Of a DNA stretch of 64,000 nt, positions 45,141 through 53,884 are shown piece after piece (position 1 is the first letter of the stretch; each line of letters opens with the position of its first letter). A program made the position numbers and the translations under genes. The notes below the pieces were generated by a model. That model was given only the letters and a program-made list of their open reading frames with translations. It searched no databases and was not told the origin of the DNA. Location of the stretch: assembly GCF_002929505.1 (NCBI RefSeq), contig NZ_PJJL01000065.1:6478-70477 (forward strand), read 5' to 3'. The DNA is from Cryobacterium sp. Y57 (GTDB lineage: Bacteria; Actinomycetota; Actinomycetes; Actinomycetales; Microbacteriaceae).

Positions 45141-46367
45141 TTAATAGCGAATGGCGTCGATCACCTTGACCCGTACCGCCACCAACGCGGGGATCAGCCC
45201 CGCCAGGGCGCCGACTACCGTCGCGCACACCAGTCCGAGGATGGCTGCTTCGACCGGGAACGGTGGAAAATCGGTGACCTGGCCCTGGCTGATGAAGTCC
45301 TCGACGAGCGGGCTCGTGACGATGAGCACGGCGACGATCACCCCGACAATTCCGGCGACGACGGTCGCGACGACGCTCTCCATCATGACGGCAAAGAAAA
45401 CCCGACCGGCGGTCGCCCCGAAACTGCGCCGAATGCCGATCTCGCGAATGCGCTGCTTGAGGGTAACCAGGGCGATATTGACCAGGCCGAGCACTCCGAG
45501 CAACAACACCAATCCGGCGATAGCGCCGACGGTGAGCTTGAGCGAAAGATACGGGTCGCCCTCCATATACGCTGCGTAGTCCTGCCGGCTCACCTGAACG
45601 GATGCCTCACTCCCCAGCGCACCCTGCACGTCACGCTGCAGCGCCGTGACCAACTGTTCGGACACGTCGACCGGCACCCACAGCTCGTAGGACGGCGGTC
45701 CGAATTGCAGGTTCGGGTCGGTGACAACCGGCGTGATGGCGGTCAGCGCATCGGCCAACATGTACATGGCCGGTTCGGTCTCCCACGACAGGGCGGGGTA
45801 GACACCGGTTACAACGGCCGTCGTCGTGCGTTCGCCCACCAGGGTCACGGTCGGGTGGGTGCGCAGGTCGGGTCGGCTGAGGCGGTCCCAGAAGAGGGAG
45901 TTGACCAGCACGGCTGGCGCGAGCCGGGCCTGATCCGCGTCGGTAAACCAGACGCCCTTCTCGAGGGCGATGCGATGCATGGTGCCGTAGGGAGGGTCGA
46001 CCCCGATGGTCTGCACCGGCACTGCTCCGTCGATGAACTGCACCGTCTGGCTGTTGTTGACCACCCGGCTGGCGTAACCAATCTGGTAGCGTTCGAGCGC
46101 CGTACGCCAGATCTCGGGCATTTCAGTCGGGGTGGAACCATCGCTCATCGACACGAACAGGGAGAGGCTGGCAGCGCGCCCACCGGATCGTTCGCTCGCT
46201 TCGACGGTCGCCTGCTGGGCGACCGCGCCGAGACCGACCACGGTCGTGATGGCGCAGACGGCGACGGCCACGCCGATCAGCGACAGCATGACGCGGGTTT
46301 TGTGGATGCGCACTTCCTGCCAGGCCTCGATCACAGCGCCGACCAGGTTGCTCGCGACGCGCTTCAT
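45141..46367 (-). CDS. MacB/FtsX-type ABC transporter permease
   Basis: 408 residues. One N-terminal membrane helix (about 24-46), a large extracytoplasmic domain (about 55-275, MacB periplasmic-core type), then three C-terminal helices (FtsX fold), with the coupling-like LVTLKQRIREIGIRRSFGAT segment. Forms an exporter with the ATPase (4-bp overlap upstream) and the adaptor. Substrate unknown; such systems export peptides, lipids or antibiotics. Confidence 0.88.
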   Translation of the reverse strand: MKRVASNLVGAVIEAWQEVRIHKTRVMLSLIGVAVAVCAITTVVGLGAVAQQATVEASERSGGRAASLSLFVSMSDGSTPTEMPEIWRTALERYQIGYASRVVNNSQTVQFIDGAVPVQTIGVDPPYGTMHRIALEKGVWFTDADQARLAPAVLVNSLFWDRLSRPDLRTHPTVTLVGERTTTAVVTGVYPALSWETEPAMYMLADALTAITPVVTDPNLQFGPPSYELWVPVDVSEQLVTALQRDVQGALGSEASVQVSRQDYAAYMEGDPYLSLKLTVGAIAGLVLLLGVLGLVNIALVTLKQRIREIGIRRSFGATAGRVFFAVMMESVVATVVAGIVGVIVAVLIVTSPLVEDFISQGQVTDFPPFPVEAAILGLVCATVVGALAGLIPALVAVRVKVIDAIRY

Positions 46368-47059
46368 GCTGGCACCGTTCCGCGAACCTGCAGCACACCG
46401 TGATCAAGTCGGAAGTGCCTGGTGGCACGGGCGGCGATTGCCGGATCGTGCGTGATCGTCACCAGGGCGGCACCGGATTCGGTAGCGACCTGGTCGATCA
46501 GGTCCATCACGGTTTCACCGGTTTCGAGGTCGAGGGCGCCAGTGGGTTCGTCGGCGAGAATCAGCCGGGGACCGCGCACCAGCGCGCGGGCGATCGCCAC
46601 GCGCTGCTGCTCACCACCGCTCAGTCGGTCGGGTAGCGCACCGAGCCGGTCGCTGAGGCCGACCCGTTCGAGCATCTCGGTGGCGATTCGAGCGCGCTGC
46701 CAGAACTGACGACCATCCGCGTAGAGCAGCGGAGTCATCACGTTTTCGAGGGCGGTTCGACCCTGGAGCAGGTTGAACTGCTGAAAAATAAAGCCAATTT
46801 CGCGGCCCCGCAGCCGATCTCGAGCGCCGGAGGACAGCGACTGCACCGGGCGGTCTTCGAACAGCATGGTGCCGCTCGTGGGGTTGTCGAGCAGTCCGAG
46901 CAGGTTCAGCAGGGTTGTTTTGCCTGAGCCGGATCGTCCGACGATCGACACCCGGTCGCCGACGTCAACGTCGAGGTCGACACCGGAGAGGATGGTCAGC
47001 GGCGGCGCATCGATGAGCTGCACGGTGCGGGTGACACCCTCAAGGTGCAGCAGGGTCAT
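46364..47059 (-). CDS. ABC transporter ATPase (MacB/LolD type)
   Basis: 231 residues; Walker [17 protein letters not shown], signature [16 protein letters not shown], Walker [17 protein letters not shown] and H-loop [11 protein letters not shown] are complete. The [12 protein letters not shown]-loop is typical of the LolD/MacB group. Overlaps adaptor upstream and permease downstream by 4 bp each (ATGA), so the three are translated together. Confidence 0.93.
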   Translation of the reverse strand: MTLLHLEGVTRTVQLIDAPPLTILSGVDLDVDVGDRVSIVGRSGSGKTTLLNLLGLLDNPTSGTMLFEDRPVQSLSSGARDRLRGREIGFIFQQFNLLQGRTALENVMTPLLYADGRQFWQRARIATEMLERVGLSDRLGALPDRLSGGEQQRVAIARALVRGPRLILADEPTGALDLETGETVMDLIDQVATESGAALVTITHDPAIAARATRHFRLDHGVLQVRGTVPA

Positions 47060-48120
47060 TTGGAGATCCCGCTGCTGGAGAGGCTCGGACCGAAGCAGGC
47101 TGTGCTCCCGTCGGGCTGCAGATTGCAGCCTTCGCCGTCGGGGCTGACCGCCGTGGCACCCGGAACGAACTGGTTGATCAGGTCGCCCTCGGCGAGTCCG
47201 TCGATGATCTGCACGTTGGTGCCGTCGGTCATGCCGAGCGTGACCGGCCGCTCTTGGGTGCCACCGTCTGGCATCACAAACCAGACGACGCCGGTCTGGG
47301 CGGAGCCCGTCACGGCGGTGGTCGGAACGACGAGAACGTTTTCGGCGAGGCCGGCAGCGATCGTGATCTGGGCGGCCAGACCGGAGAAGACGGTCACCTC
47401 GGCCGGAATCGCGCAGGTGACGGTGGTGCCACTCGTGGTCGGCTGGCCGCCGGATGCACCGTCGCCGCCGGTCGCTTCGCCGGCCAGCGGGGTCGTGATG
47501 GTCAAGCCGGTGCAGGTGAACGGCGCCGGCCCATTCGTGATCGCAACGGATGCCTCGGTCGGCTTGGTCAGCAGGCGATACTGCTGCTCGGGGCTGAGCG
47601 CTCCGCTCACCGAGAAGCTCGGCGGTGCGACCTGCCCGGTGGCATCCCCCACGGCCACGCTCTGGCCGTGGATCACGGTGAGCGAACTGAGGACTCCCGT
47701 AATCGGGGCGAGCACCTTGGTGAAGGTGACCACCGGTTTCGGCTGGGTCATGATGACGTTGCCGTCGGCATCCGTTGCTTCGACCGGGTCTTTGATCGTC
47801 TCAACTCGAATGTCGTAGATCTTGTCGTCTTTGTTCACGGCTTGGCCGGCCGCTATGAAGATCTCATCGACCGTGCCGATGGCGGTGGCTTTGACGGCGA
47901 CTGCCGGATCGGCGCTGATCGTGCCGGGGAGGGTCACGTCGTTGCTGATGGTGCCCAGTCCCACCGGAACCTGAGGTTCGACGATGACCCCGGTCGGTTC
48001 GGCGGGGTTGCGCTCGACCTGAGTGTCGGGGTAGAACGCGAGCTTCACCAGGGCCACCGCGATGGCCGCGATCACAATCAACCGAAGTATTGGAAAGATC
48101 CATTTGCGTGCAATGTTCAC
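47056..48120 (-). CDS. Efflux adaptor (HlyD/MacA-like) with one membrane helix
   Basis: 354 residues. A short basic N-terminus and a membrane helix (about 8-28) are followed by an extracytoplasmic part. Lipoyl-like halves are visible (ATAIGTVDEIFIAAGQAVNKDD and VLAPITGVLSSLTVIHGQSV); the C-terminal barrel contains VLVVPTTAVTGSAQTGVV. A Gly/Ser/Thr-rich loop near 225-245 interrupts it. GTG at 48120 has GGGGAG upstream; GTG at 48132 is the alternative. First gene of the adaptor-ATPase-permease unit. Confidence 0.85.
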   Translation of the reverse strand: MNIARKWIFPILRLIVIAAIAVALVKLAFYPDTQVERNPAEPTGVIVEPQVPVGLGTISNDVTLPGTISADPAVAVKATAIGTVDEIFIAAGQAVNKDDKIYDIRVETIKDPVEATDADGNVIMTQPKPVVTFTKVLAPITGVLSSLTVIHGQSVAVGDATGQVAPPSFSVSGALSPEQQYRLLTKPTEASVAITNGPAPFTCTGLTITTPLAGEATGGDGASGGQPTTSGTTVTCAIPAEVTVFSGLAAQITIAAGLAENVLVVPTTAVTGSAQTGVVWFVMPDGGTQERPVTLGMTDGTNVQIIDGLAEGDLINQFVPGATAVSPDGEGCNLQPDGSTACFGPSLSSSGISK

Positions 48121-48132
48121 AACACTCCCCAC

Positions 48133-48344
48133 ACGGCCGACCGGAGGCGGTCAGGCTCGATGGGCTGAGCCTAGCGTTTCGCGAGCGGATGCGTGCCGGC
48201 CGACTGCGACAGGCTGGCCTGACAGGCTCGGTCAGCGGAGGGGAACGTCCCGCAGAGCTAGTCGCGCACCTGTTGTGGTTCGTGGCCCCCTTACAAACGG
48301 ATGCCCCGAACGCCAACGAGTGCCGCGAGCACGCGAGGAGCGGC
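48133..48344. other. Intergenic region between efflux unit and dapA, no gene
   Basis: 212 bp holding one REP-like palindrome (48266-48324) just after the dapA stop and one GCGGATGC motif near 48186. A short inverted repeat CCGACCG...CGGTCGG lies before the adaptor gene (48136-48155). Confidence 0.5.
48266..48324. repeat. REP-like imperfect palindrome, copy 4
   Basis: Starts GCACCTGTTGTGGTTCGTGG and ends CCAACGAGTGCC, matching copy 3 along its length. It is 20 bp after the dapA stop and could act as a transcript end or mRNA stabiliser. Confidence 0.6.
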
Positions 48345-49322
48345 TCAGCGGGTGGTACCAGCGACCTTGGGCAACGATCCGCCGGCGGCCGCGTTGCGGT
48401 CGGGGCGGAAGTTGGAAAAGTCGACGCCAGGAATGTCCCGGACCAGCGACAGCTCGTCCTCGATCTGGGCGGCTTCGGAGTCTTCGGGGCCAACCAGCGG
48501 CAGTCGCACCCGCGGGCTACCGATGCGGCCGAGGCCGTGCAGGATGTACTTCACCGCGACGGTTCCGGGAACGTGCGTCATGACGGCCCGCACGAGCGGT
48601 TCCAGCTGCTGGTGCGCCGCTGTGGCCACCTTCAAGTCGCCCCGGTTGACAGCGTCGACCATGTGCCGGTAGGGGGTGGCCGTGATGTTTCCGGTGACGC
48701 CGATGAGGCCGGTGGCGCCGATCGACAGGTGCGCGAGCACGTTCGGGTCATCTCCGGAGAAGTACAGGAGGTCGGTCTGGTTGAGCACCCGGCTGACCTG
48801 GGCGAAGTCGCCTTTGGCGTCCTTCATGGCGAGAATGTTGGGGTGCTTGGCCGCACGCAGGATGGTCTCGTAAGCGATCGCGACTCCCGTGCGCCCGGGG
48901 ATGTCGTAGAGGATGACGGGAAGGTCAGTGGCATCGGCGATCATGCGGAAATGGGTCAGGATGCCCGCCTGGGTGGGCTTGTTGTAGTAGGGCGTGACGA
49001 TCATGTTGCCGTCGGCGCCGACCTTCTCGCTCTGGCGGGCCAGCTGCATGGCGTGCGCGGTCTCATTGGAGCCACCGCCGGTGATGATCTTGGCGCGGCC
49101 GTTGGCGACCGACTTGCCCACCTCGACCAGACGGATCTTCTCCGGGTCGGTCAGGGTGCTCGTTTCACCGGTCGTGCCAGTGACGACGATGCCGTCGGCG
49201 CCGGCGTTGATGACGTCGTCGATGTGCTTCTCCACCCCCGCCCAGTCTACTTCGCCATCAAAGGTAAACGGGGTGACCAGGGCGACCAGCACCTGGCCAA
49301 AGGGATTCGTAGAGGTAGACAC
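48345..49322 (-). CDS. dapA: 4-hydroxy-tetrahydrodipicolinate synthase
   Basis: Condenses pyruvate with aspartate semialdehyde, first step of the diaminopimelate/lysine branch. 325 residues, slightly long. TGTTGETSTLTDPEKIRLVE, the YYNKPTQAG segment, the catalytic Tyr in ILYDIPGRTGVAI and the Schiff-base Lys in ILAMKDAKGD are present. GTG at 49322 lies seven bases after TAGCCT, so the mRNA is probably leaderless. It is not paired with the RNase J gene (60269), although the two are neighbours in many actinobacteria. thyX is upstream. Confidence 0.96.
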   Translation of the reverse strand: MSTSTNPFGQVLVALVTPFTFDGEVDWAGVEKHIDDVINAGADGIVVTGTTGETSTLTDPEKIRLVEVGKSVANGRAKIITGGGSNETAHAMQLARQSEKVGADGNMIVTPYYNKPTQAGILTHFRMIADATDLPVILYDIPGRTGVAIAYETILRAAKHPNILAMKDAKGDFAQVSRVLNQTDLLYFSGDDPNVLAHLSIGATGLIGVTGNITATPYRHMVDAVNRGDLKVATAAHQQLEPLVRAVMTHVPGTVAVKYILHGLGRIGSPRVRLPLVGPEDSEAAQIEDELSLVRDIPGVDFSNFRPDRNAAAGGSLPKVAGTTR

Positions 49323-49329
49323 GGTCTAC

Positions 49330-49335
49330 AGGCTA
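49330..49335 (-). promoter_or_regulatory. Predicted -10 box of dapA (leaderless)
   Basis: TAGCCT on the minus strand, seven bases before the GTG. Confidence 0.45.
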
Positions 49336-49357
49336 TCGTCTCCCTCCGCACTGCTCA

Positions 49358-50095
49358 CTACGGGGCCACGCGGCCGTTCACATTGAAGGCGGCGGAGGTA
49401 AGCGGCATGAGCTGTTCGAAATGGGTTTCCATCTGCTCGGCGCACATTTCGATCTCGCGCTGGGGGAACGACGGAAATGACGAGCCCTCCCGTTTGGTGC
49501 GCAGGCTGAGGAAGTTCATCAGTGAACGCGCGTTGAGCGTGACATACATCGAGGAGTAGATGTTCACCGGCAGCACGATGCGGGCGACTTCGCGCGCGAC
49601 GCCGGCTTCGAGCATCCGCTGGTAGGCCTCGTAGGCATGGATCGCAGCGGCGCGGATCTGCTGCTGCACAAGCGCGATCTGTTCGGCGGTGCCGGGCAGA
49701 AAGTCGTAGGCACCCGGCTTGCCCACTTGCACGAGGTTACGTTCGGCAGAGGGCACGTAGAACACCGGGCCCAGCTCCCGGTAGCGGCCGGACTCTTCGT
49801 TGTAACTGGCGATGCGGTGCCGCATGAATTCGCGGAAGACGAAAATGGGGGCGCGCACATAGAACGTCATGGAGTTGTGTTCGAACGGCGAACCGTGCCG
49901 GTCGCGCATGAGGTAGTTGATCAGCCCGCGGTCACGCTTCTCGTCGGCCTCGCTCTCTGAACCGTCGAGCTGGCTGTGCTCGAGGGTCTGCTCCCCCAGA
50001 GTCGACACCCGCGCGGCAAACAGCACGTCGGAATCGTGAGCGTGTGCACGCACCAACTCCACGGTCATTTCAGATCGAAACTCTATTTCAGACAC
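49358..50095 (-). CDS. thyX: FAD-dependent thymidylate synthase
   Basis: Makes dTMP from dUMP with FAD and methylene-THF. 245 residues. The ThyX motif RHRIASYNEESGR is at 92-104. GTG at 50095 stands six bases after TAGCCT, with no Shine-Dalgarno, so it looks leaderless. dapA follows after 35 bp with its own -10 box. Confidence 0.96.
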   Translation of the reverse strand: MSEIEFRSEMTVELVRAHAHDSDVLFAARVSTLGEQTLEHSQLDGSESEADEKRDRGLINYLMRDRHGSPFEHNSMTFYVRAPIFVFREFMRHRIASYNEESGRYRELGPVFYVPSAERNLVQVGKPGAYDFLPGTAEQIALVQQQIRAAAIHAYEAYQRMLEAGVAREVARIVLPVNIYSSMYVTLNARSLMNFLSLRTKREGSSFPSFPQREIEMCAEQMETHFEQLMPLTSAAFNVNGRVAP

Positions 50096-50101
50096 CGCCT
50101 C

Positions 50102-50107
50102 AGGCTA
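50102..50107 (-). promoter_or_regulatory. Predicted -10 box of thyX (leaderless)
   Basis: TAGCCT on the minus strand, six bases before the GTG. Confidence 0.45.
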
Positions 50108-50183
50108 GCCGGTCTGTCGGACGGCGCGCCCGCGCAGAGACGTAATGTGTCGTCACAGTCCCCCGAACGGGGCTGCACGCACG

Positions 50184-50189
50184 TAACGT
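50184..50189 (+). promoter_or_regulatory. Predicted -10 box of the thioredoxin-like gene (leaderless)
   Basis: TAACGT, seven bases before the ATG at 50197; no ribosome-binding site is present. Confidence 0.4.
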
Positions 50190-50196
50190 CGATAGC

Positions 50197-50658
50197 ATGA
50201 ACTCACTCGAAGCGACCGGACTCCTGTTCGCCCTGTTGGCTGCTACGACCGGTCTCGGCCTCGTTTTACGAGCCCGTCAGGGACGAGTGGCCCGTGTTTC
50301 TGGCGACGTCATCACTCCAGCGGATGTTGCCGCCACGGTCGCCTTCGGCCCCGCTGCCACCCTGCTGCAGTTTTCAACCGAGTTGTGCGCTCGCTGCCCG
50401 GGCACCCGCCGCCTGCTGCGCGCTGTGGCTGAGCAACGCCCTGGGGTGGTACACGTGGACGTGGATCTCACCCACCGCCCCGATCTGGCCAAACGGTACG
50501 CCGTTCTGCAAACCCCAACGACCCTGATTCTGGACGGGGCCGGTCGGGTGCAGGCCCGAGTGGGGGGCGCTCCCACTCGGACCGACGTCGGTACAACCCT
50601 TGATTCCCTCACGCGGAACACCACAACCAGCAGCACACTCGGGAGCTCTCATGTCTAA
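50197..50658 (+). CDS. Membrane-anchored thioredoxin-like protein
   Basis: 153 residues. One N-terminal hydrophobic helix (about 6-25) is followed by a thioredoxin fold, with the redox pair in ELCARCPG (C64, C67), the cis-Pro loop LQTPTTLILDG and the final GRVQARVGGAPT. The active site CARC is not the classical CGPC. Orientation relative to the membrane cannot be fixed; RARQGR after the helix (positive inside) points to a cytoplasmic domain. The stop overlaps the DUF4395 gene start by 8 bp. Confidence 0.85.
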   Translation: MNSLEATGLLFALLAATTGLGLVLRARQGRVARVSGDVITPADVAATVAFGPAATLLQFSTELCARCPGTRRLLRAVAEQRPGVVHVDVDLTHRPDLAKRYAVLQTPTTLILDGAGRVQARVGGAPTRTDVGTTLDSLTRNTTTSSTLGSSHV

Positions 50659-51130
50659 GACACCTCGCGCCCGGCTCGATCCGCGCGGACCCCGATTCGG
50701 CGCAGGTCTGACGGCCGTGCTGTTGCTTGTGGTCGTGTTTATGTCACTCACCGGAGCGTCCACTGCGGCGCTGGCCCTGCTGGCAGCGATCGCCGCATTA
50801 TTCGCGTGGGGTGCATTGGCTGGCGCCGGCCGGCATCCGTACGGCGCCCTGTTCAAGAAATTCGTGCGGCCGCGCCTTGCCCCTCCGACAGAACTCGAAG
50901 ACGCGGCCCCGCCCACCTTCGCGCAGGGTGTGGGCCTGGCGGTGACCGTGGTCGGACTCGTTCTGGGCGTGGCCGGTGTACCGGGCGCTGTCGGAATCAC
51001 TGCGGCCGCTGCGTTTGTCGCTGCCTTTTTGAACGCGGTCTTCGATTATTGCCTCGGCTGCCAGATCTACCTGCTGCTCCTGCGATCCGGCGTGCTCAAC
51101 CGGGGTGGCAGAACCGCCCAGAACGTCTGA
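50651..51130 (+). CDS. DUF4395 membrane protein with CxxC
   Basis: 159 residues with about four hydrophobic segments (20-35, 37-57, 91-112, 113-130) in the DUF4395 fold. A DYCLGCQIY segment near the C-terminus places two cysteines (C134, C137) at the end of a membrane helix. Function unknown. Translation is coupled to the thioredoxin-like gene by overlap, so a thiol exchange between the two proteins is a reasonable inference. Confidence 0.82.
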   Translation: MSKTPRARLDPRGPRFGAGLTAVLLLVVVFMSLTGASTAALALLAAIAALFAWGALAGAGRHPYGALFKKFVRPRLAPPTELEDAAPPTFAQGVGLAVTVVGLVLGVAGVPGAVGITAAAAFVAAFLNAVFDYCLGCQIYLLLLRSGVLNRGGRTAQNV

Positions 51131-51284
51131 GCCGCTTTCTCCGACCCCACCGTGACTCGTTCGGCAGATCGGATCGCGCCCCGCCCTGACGTGTCGGCTG
51201 GCTCTCAGGTAATTCCCAGACGGTAGGCGTTCGCGGTGCAGGTCGGACGGTTAGGGTGGAACTCAATCACCTGGAGGTAACAAC

Positions 51285-51716
51285 ATGCCCACGACGCTCA
51301 CGAGTGAAGCAACCTCAGTATGGACCGGCGATCTTCCCACCGGTTCCGGCACCGTCACCCTCGATTCCTCGCACGCCGCCGAGTTCTCGGTGAACTGGAA
51401 GGCCCGCGCCGAGGGTGTGTCGAACACCACCAACCCGGAGGAACTGCTCGCCGCCGCCCACGCCGCCTGCTTCGCGATGGCCCTCGCCAACGCTCTCGGT
51501 TCGGCCGGCCACACTCCAGAAAGCATCCAGGCCACCGCTGCCGTGACCTTTGCGGCCGGCACCGGTGTTATTGGAAGCCACCTGCTGGTCAGTGCCAAGA
51601 TTCCCGGCCTGACCGAAGCCGAGTTCGAGGTGTTCGCCCAGGATGCCAAGGAGAACTGCCCGGTCTCGAAAGCACTCGCGGGCATCCCGATCACCATCGA
51701 AGCAGAGCTCGCTTAG
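51285..51716 (+). CDS. osmC: OsmC-family peroxiredoxin
   Basis: Reduces organic hydroperoxides with a Cys pair. 143 residues. First redox Cys in AAAHAACFAMALA (about C62), second in AKENCPVSKAL (about C126). Osmotically inducible OsmC subgroup rather than Ohr, judged from GVSNTTNPEELLAAAHA. ATG at 51285 has GGAGGTAA upstream. Its own promoter is likely TAGGGT near 51252. The TIGR01777 gene begins 9 bp after it. Confidence 0.92.
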   Translation: MPTTLTSEATSVWTGDLPTGSGTVTLDSSHAAEFSVNWKARAEGVSNTTNPEELLAAAHAACFAMALANALGSAGHTPESIQATAAVTFAAGTGVIGSHLLVSAKIPGLTEAEFEVFAQDAKENCPVSKALAGIPITIEAELA

Positions 51717-51725
51717 GGCACCGGC

Positions 51726-52616
51726 GTGCGCGTTCTGATCGCCGGCGCGTCCGGCCTCATCGGCCGGGAACTCAGCCGGCAGTTGGTTGGAGCCGGCCAC
51801 ACTCCCGTGCGCCTGGTGCGGCGCGAAGCCCTCGGCAAGAACGAGATTCGGTGGAACCCGTCTGCCCATGCCCTGGACGCTCACGTTCTGAACGACATCG
51901 ACGCTGTCGTCAACCTCTCGGGCGCGTCACTGGCCCGGCTGCCGTGGACGCCTGGCTATCGCACGGAAATCCTGAGTTCGCGACTGTCTGCCACCCGCAC
52001 GATCACCGACGCGCTCGGGCACGCCGCCACTCCCCCGACGGTCCTGCTCAACGGTTCCGCAGTGGGCGTGTACGGCAATCGGCCCGGGGAAATCCTCAGC
52101 GAGACGTCGACGGTTGGAACCGATTTTCTGGCCGATGTCGTCACTCAATGGGAAACTGCGGCCCAGCTCGCTCCAGAACCAACCCGGGTCGTCACGTTAC
52201 GCACCGGCCTCGTACTCGCCAAGGGTGGCGCGTTGAAACCGCTACTGCCCATAGCCAAACTCGGTCTCGCCGGCCCACTCGGTGGCGGAAACCAGCACTG
52301 GCCCTGGGTGAGCTTGCACGATGAGGCTGCGGCTATCCTGCATCTGCTCACCTCGACGCTCTCTGGCCCGGTCAATCTCGTCGGGCCATCCGCGGCCACA
52401 GCGAACGACATCATCAAGGCGCTCGCCACTGCGCTGCACCGGCCGTTTTTCTTACCGGTGCCCCAGCAGGTCTTGACGCTGCTGTTGCAGGACGCCGCCC
52501 GCCAACTACTGCTCGCAGACCAACAGGTCAGCGCCCAGAAACTTTTGGACGACGGGTTCGAGTTCGCTCATAGAACACCAGCCACAGCGATCGCCTGGAT
52601 GCTCCGGCAGCCGTAG
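51726..52616 (+). CDS. TIGR01777-family NAD(P)-binding epimerase
   Basis: 296 residues. Atypical short-chain dehydrogenase with GASGLIGREL near the N-terminus, VVNLSGASLA, the substrate-side NGSAVGVYGNR segment, and the family-specific WPWVSLHDEAAAI. The C-terminal DUF1731-type part is visible to LRQP. In vivo substrate unknown; homologues include cell-division-linked SulA-like misannotations. GTG start at 51726. Probably cotranscribed with osmC. Confidence 0.88.
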   Translation: MRVLIAGASGLIGRELSRQLVGAGHTPVRLVRREALGKNEIRWNPSAHALDAHVLNDIDAVVNLSGASLARLPWTPGYRTEILSSRLSATRTITDALGHAATPPTVLLNGSAVGVYGNRPGEILSETSTVGTDFLADVVTQWETAAQLAPEPTRVVTLRTGLVLAKGGALKPLLPIAKLGLAGPLGGGNQHWPWVSLHDEAAAILHLLTSTLSGPVNLVGPSAATANDIIKALATALHRPFFLPVPQQVLTLLLQDAARQLLLADQQVSAQKLLDDGFEFAHRTPATAIAWMLRQP

Positions 52617-52623
52617 CCTGCGA

Positions 52624-53067
52624 TTACTTCGGGGTGCGTTCGAGGCTGATCGCGGTGCGGATCGCCCCGCGAGCGCGCTTGCGATCGCCGGCGGCATCGT
52701 AGGCGAGGCCGAGGCGCAGCCAAGCGTGCCAGTTCTCTGGCTCGGCTTCGACCCCCGCCTGCGCGGTTGGAAACTGCTCGTCGGCAGCATCCCGGTAGGG
52801 ACGACCACTCGGCCGTACCGCCACATCGGCGGCGGGAAGGCCGCCCAGCCGTTCGAGCTCGCGCATCAGGCGTTCCGAGCGGATACCGAACACCACTTCG
52901 CGCGCCAGAGCCCAGAAACCAATCAGCGGCAAAATGAGAAGGGCAAGGCCGATGGCGATGCCGATCGGCTCCCCGCTCTGGATGAACAGGACCGCGCGTA
53001 CGCCGACCGACACCAGGTAGAAGACGAGCAGAACCGCCATGACCACGACAGCGATCTTGCCCTTCAC
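52624..53067 (-). CDS. Small membrane protein with TPR-like C-terminus
   Basis: 147 residues, family not recognised. Two hydrophobic helices (about 4-27 and 34-56) are followed by a basic/polar linker. A C-terminal part (about 100-140: AGVEAEPENWHAWLRLGLAYDAAGDRKRA) resembles a tetratricopeptide unit. Overlaps dapB by 4 bp (ATGA), so it is coupled to it. Convergent with the TIGR01777 gene, with seven bases between and no terminator. Confidence 0.75.
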   Translation of the reverse strand: MKGKIAVVVMAVLLVFYLVSVGVRAVLFIQSGEPIGIAIGLALLILPLIGFWALAREVVFGIRSERLMRELERLGGLPAADVAVRPSGRPYRDAADEQFPTAQAGVEAEPENWHAWLRLGLAYDAAGDRKRARGAIRTAISLERTPK

Positions 53068-53828
53068 TTCGAGGCTCCTTCGCTGCCGGCCATAGTGAAT
53101 CCCAGGTCGACGATCTGGTCGAGGCCGACCGATACACCTCGAGCGGTTCGCGCGGCCTCGAGGGCGAGCAGGATGCCATTTTCATAAGCGCTCGGTGACA
53201 GGGTGTTGTGGCTGATCGTGAGGGTTTCGCCGGTGCCGCCGAGGAGGACGTCTTGCCGGGCCAGGAGTCCGGACAGACGCAGGCTGTGTACGGGCACGCT
53301 CGCAACCTGCTGGCCACGGGCACGCTGATCAGTGTGCGGCGCCGAAACCGGGCCGAGGTCAGCGCGTGCCCGGCCGATCAGTTCGGCGGTGCGCACCGCC
53401 GTGCCCGACGGCGAATCAACCTTCGACGGCTGGTGAGCCTCGATAATTTCGATGGAGTCGTAGAACCGGGCGGCCAAGGCCGCGAAGGCCGTTGCGAGCA
53501 CCGATCCGACCGAGAAGTTCGGAATAATAATGACGCCGGTGTCCTCGCGGCCAGCGAGACGCCGGGCGAGAGAATCAATACCGTCCTGGGTCCAGCCCGA
53601 AGTGCCGACGAGCACCTGCAGACCGTGCTCGGTCGCAAAATCGACGACGTTACGGCTCACGTCGGGCCGGGTCAGGTCAACGGCGATCTGCGCGTGGAGC
53701 ATCTCGCGCAGCTCGCTGTGGGAATCGAGCCGGGCGACGACCTCGAAGCCCTCGGTTCGGGCGATCAGGTCGGAAACCAAGCGGCCCATCTTGCCCGTCG
53801 CTCCAATGATGGCCACCGTTGTTGTCAT
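53064..53828 (-). CDS. dapB: 4-hydroxy-tetrahydrodipicolinate reductase
   Basis: NAD(P)H-dependent second step of the diaminopimelate branch after DapA. 254 residues. Rossmann motif IIGATGKMGRLV (about 7-18), VLVGTSGWT, the substrate/catalytic IIEAHQPSKVDSPSGTA (His and Lys) are present. ATG at 53828 is six bases after TAGATT, indicating a leaderless mRNA. Divergent from the GNAT gene. Confidence 0.96.
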   Translation of the reverse strand: MTTTVAIIGATGKMGRLVSDLIARTEGFEVVARLDSHSELREMLHAQIAVDLTRPDVSRNVVDFATEHGLQVLVGTSGWTQDGIDSLARRLAGREDTGVIIIPNFSVGSVLATAFAALAARFYDSIEIIEAHQPSKVDSPSGTAVRTAELIGRARADLGPVSAPHTDQRARGQQVASVPVHSLRLSGLLARQDVLLGGTGETLTISHNTLSPSAYENGILLALEAARTARGVSVGLDQIVDLGFTMAGSEGASK

Positions 53829-53834
53829 GACACC

Positions 53835-53840
53835 AATCTA
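53835..53840 (-). promoter_or_regulatory. Predicted -10 box of dapB (leaderless)
   Basis: TAGATT on the minus strand, six bases before the dapB ATG; 32 bp from the opposing GNAT -10. Confidence 0.45.
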
Positions 53841-53872
53841 CCAATTGATCACGTCACTACTGGCCCGCGCAA

Positions 53873-53878
53873 TAGCCT
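53873..53878 (+). promoter_or_regulatory. Predicted -10 box of the GNAT gene (leaderless)
   Basis: TAGCCT, six bases before the ATG at 53885. Confidence 0.45.
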
Positions 53879-53884
53879 AAGCAG

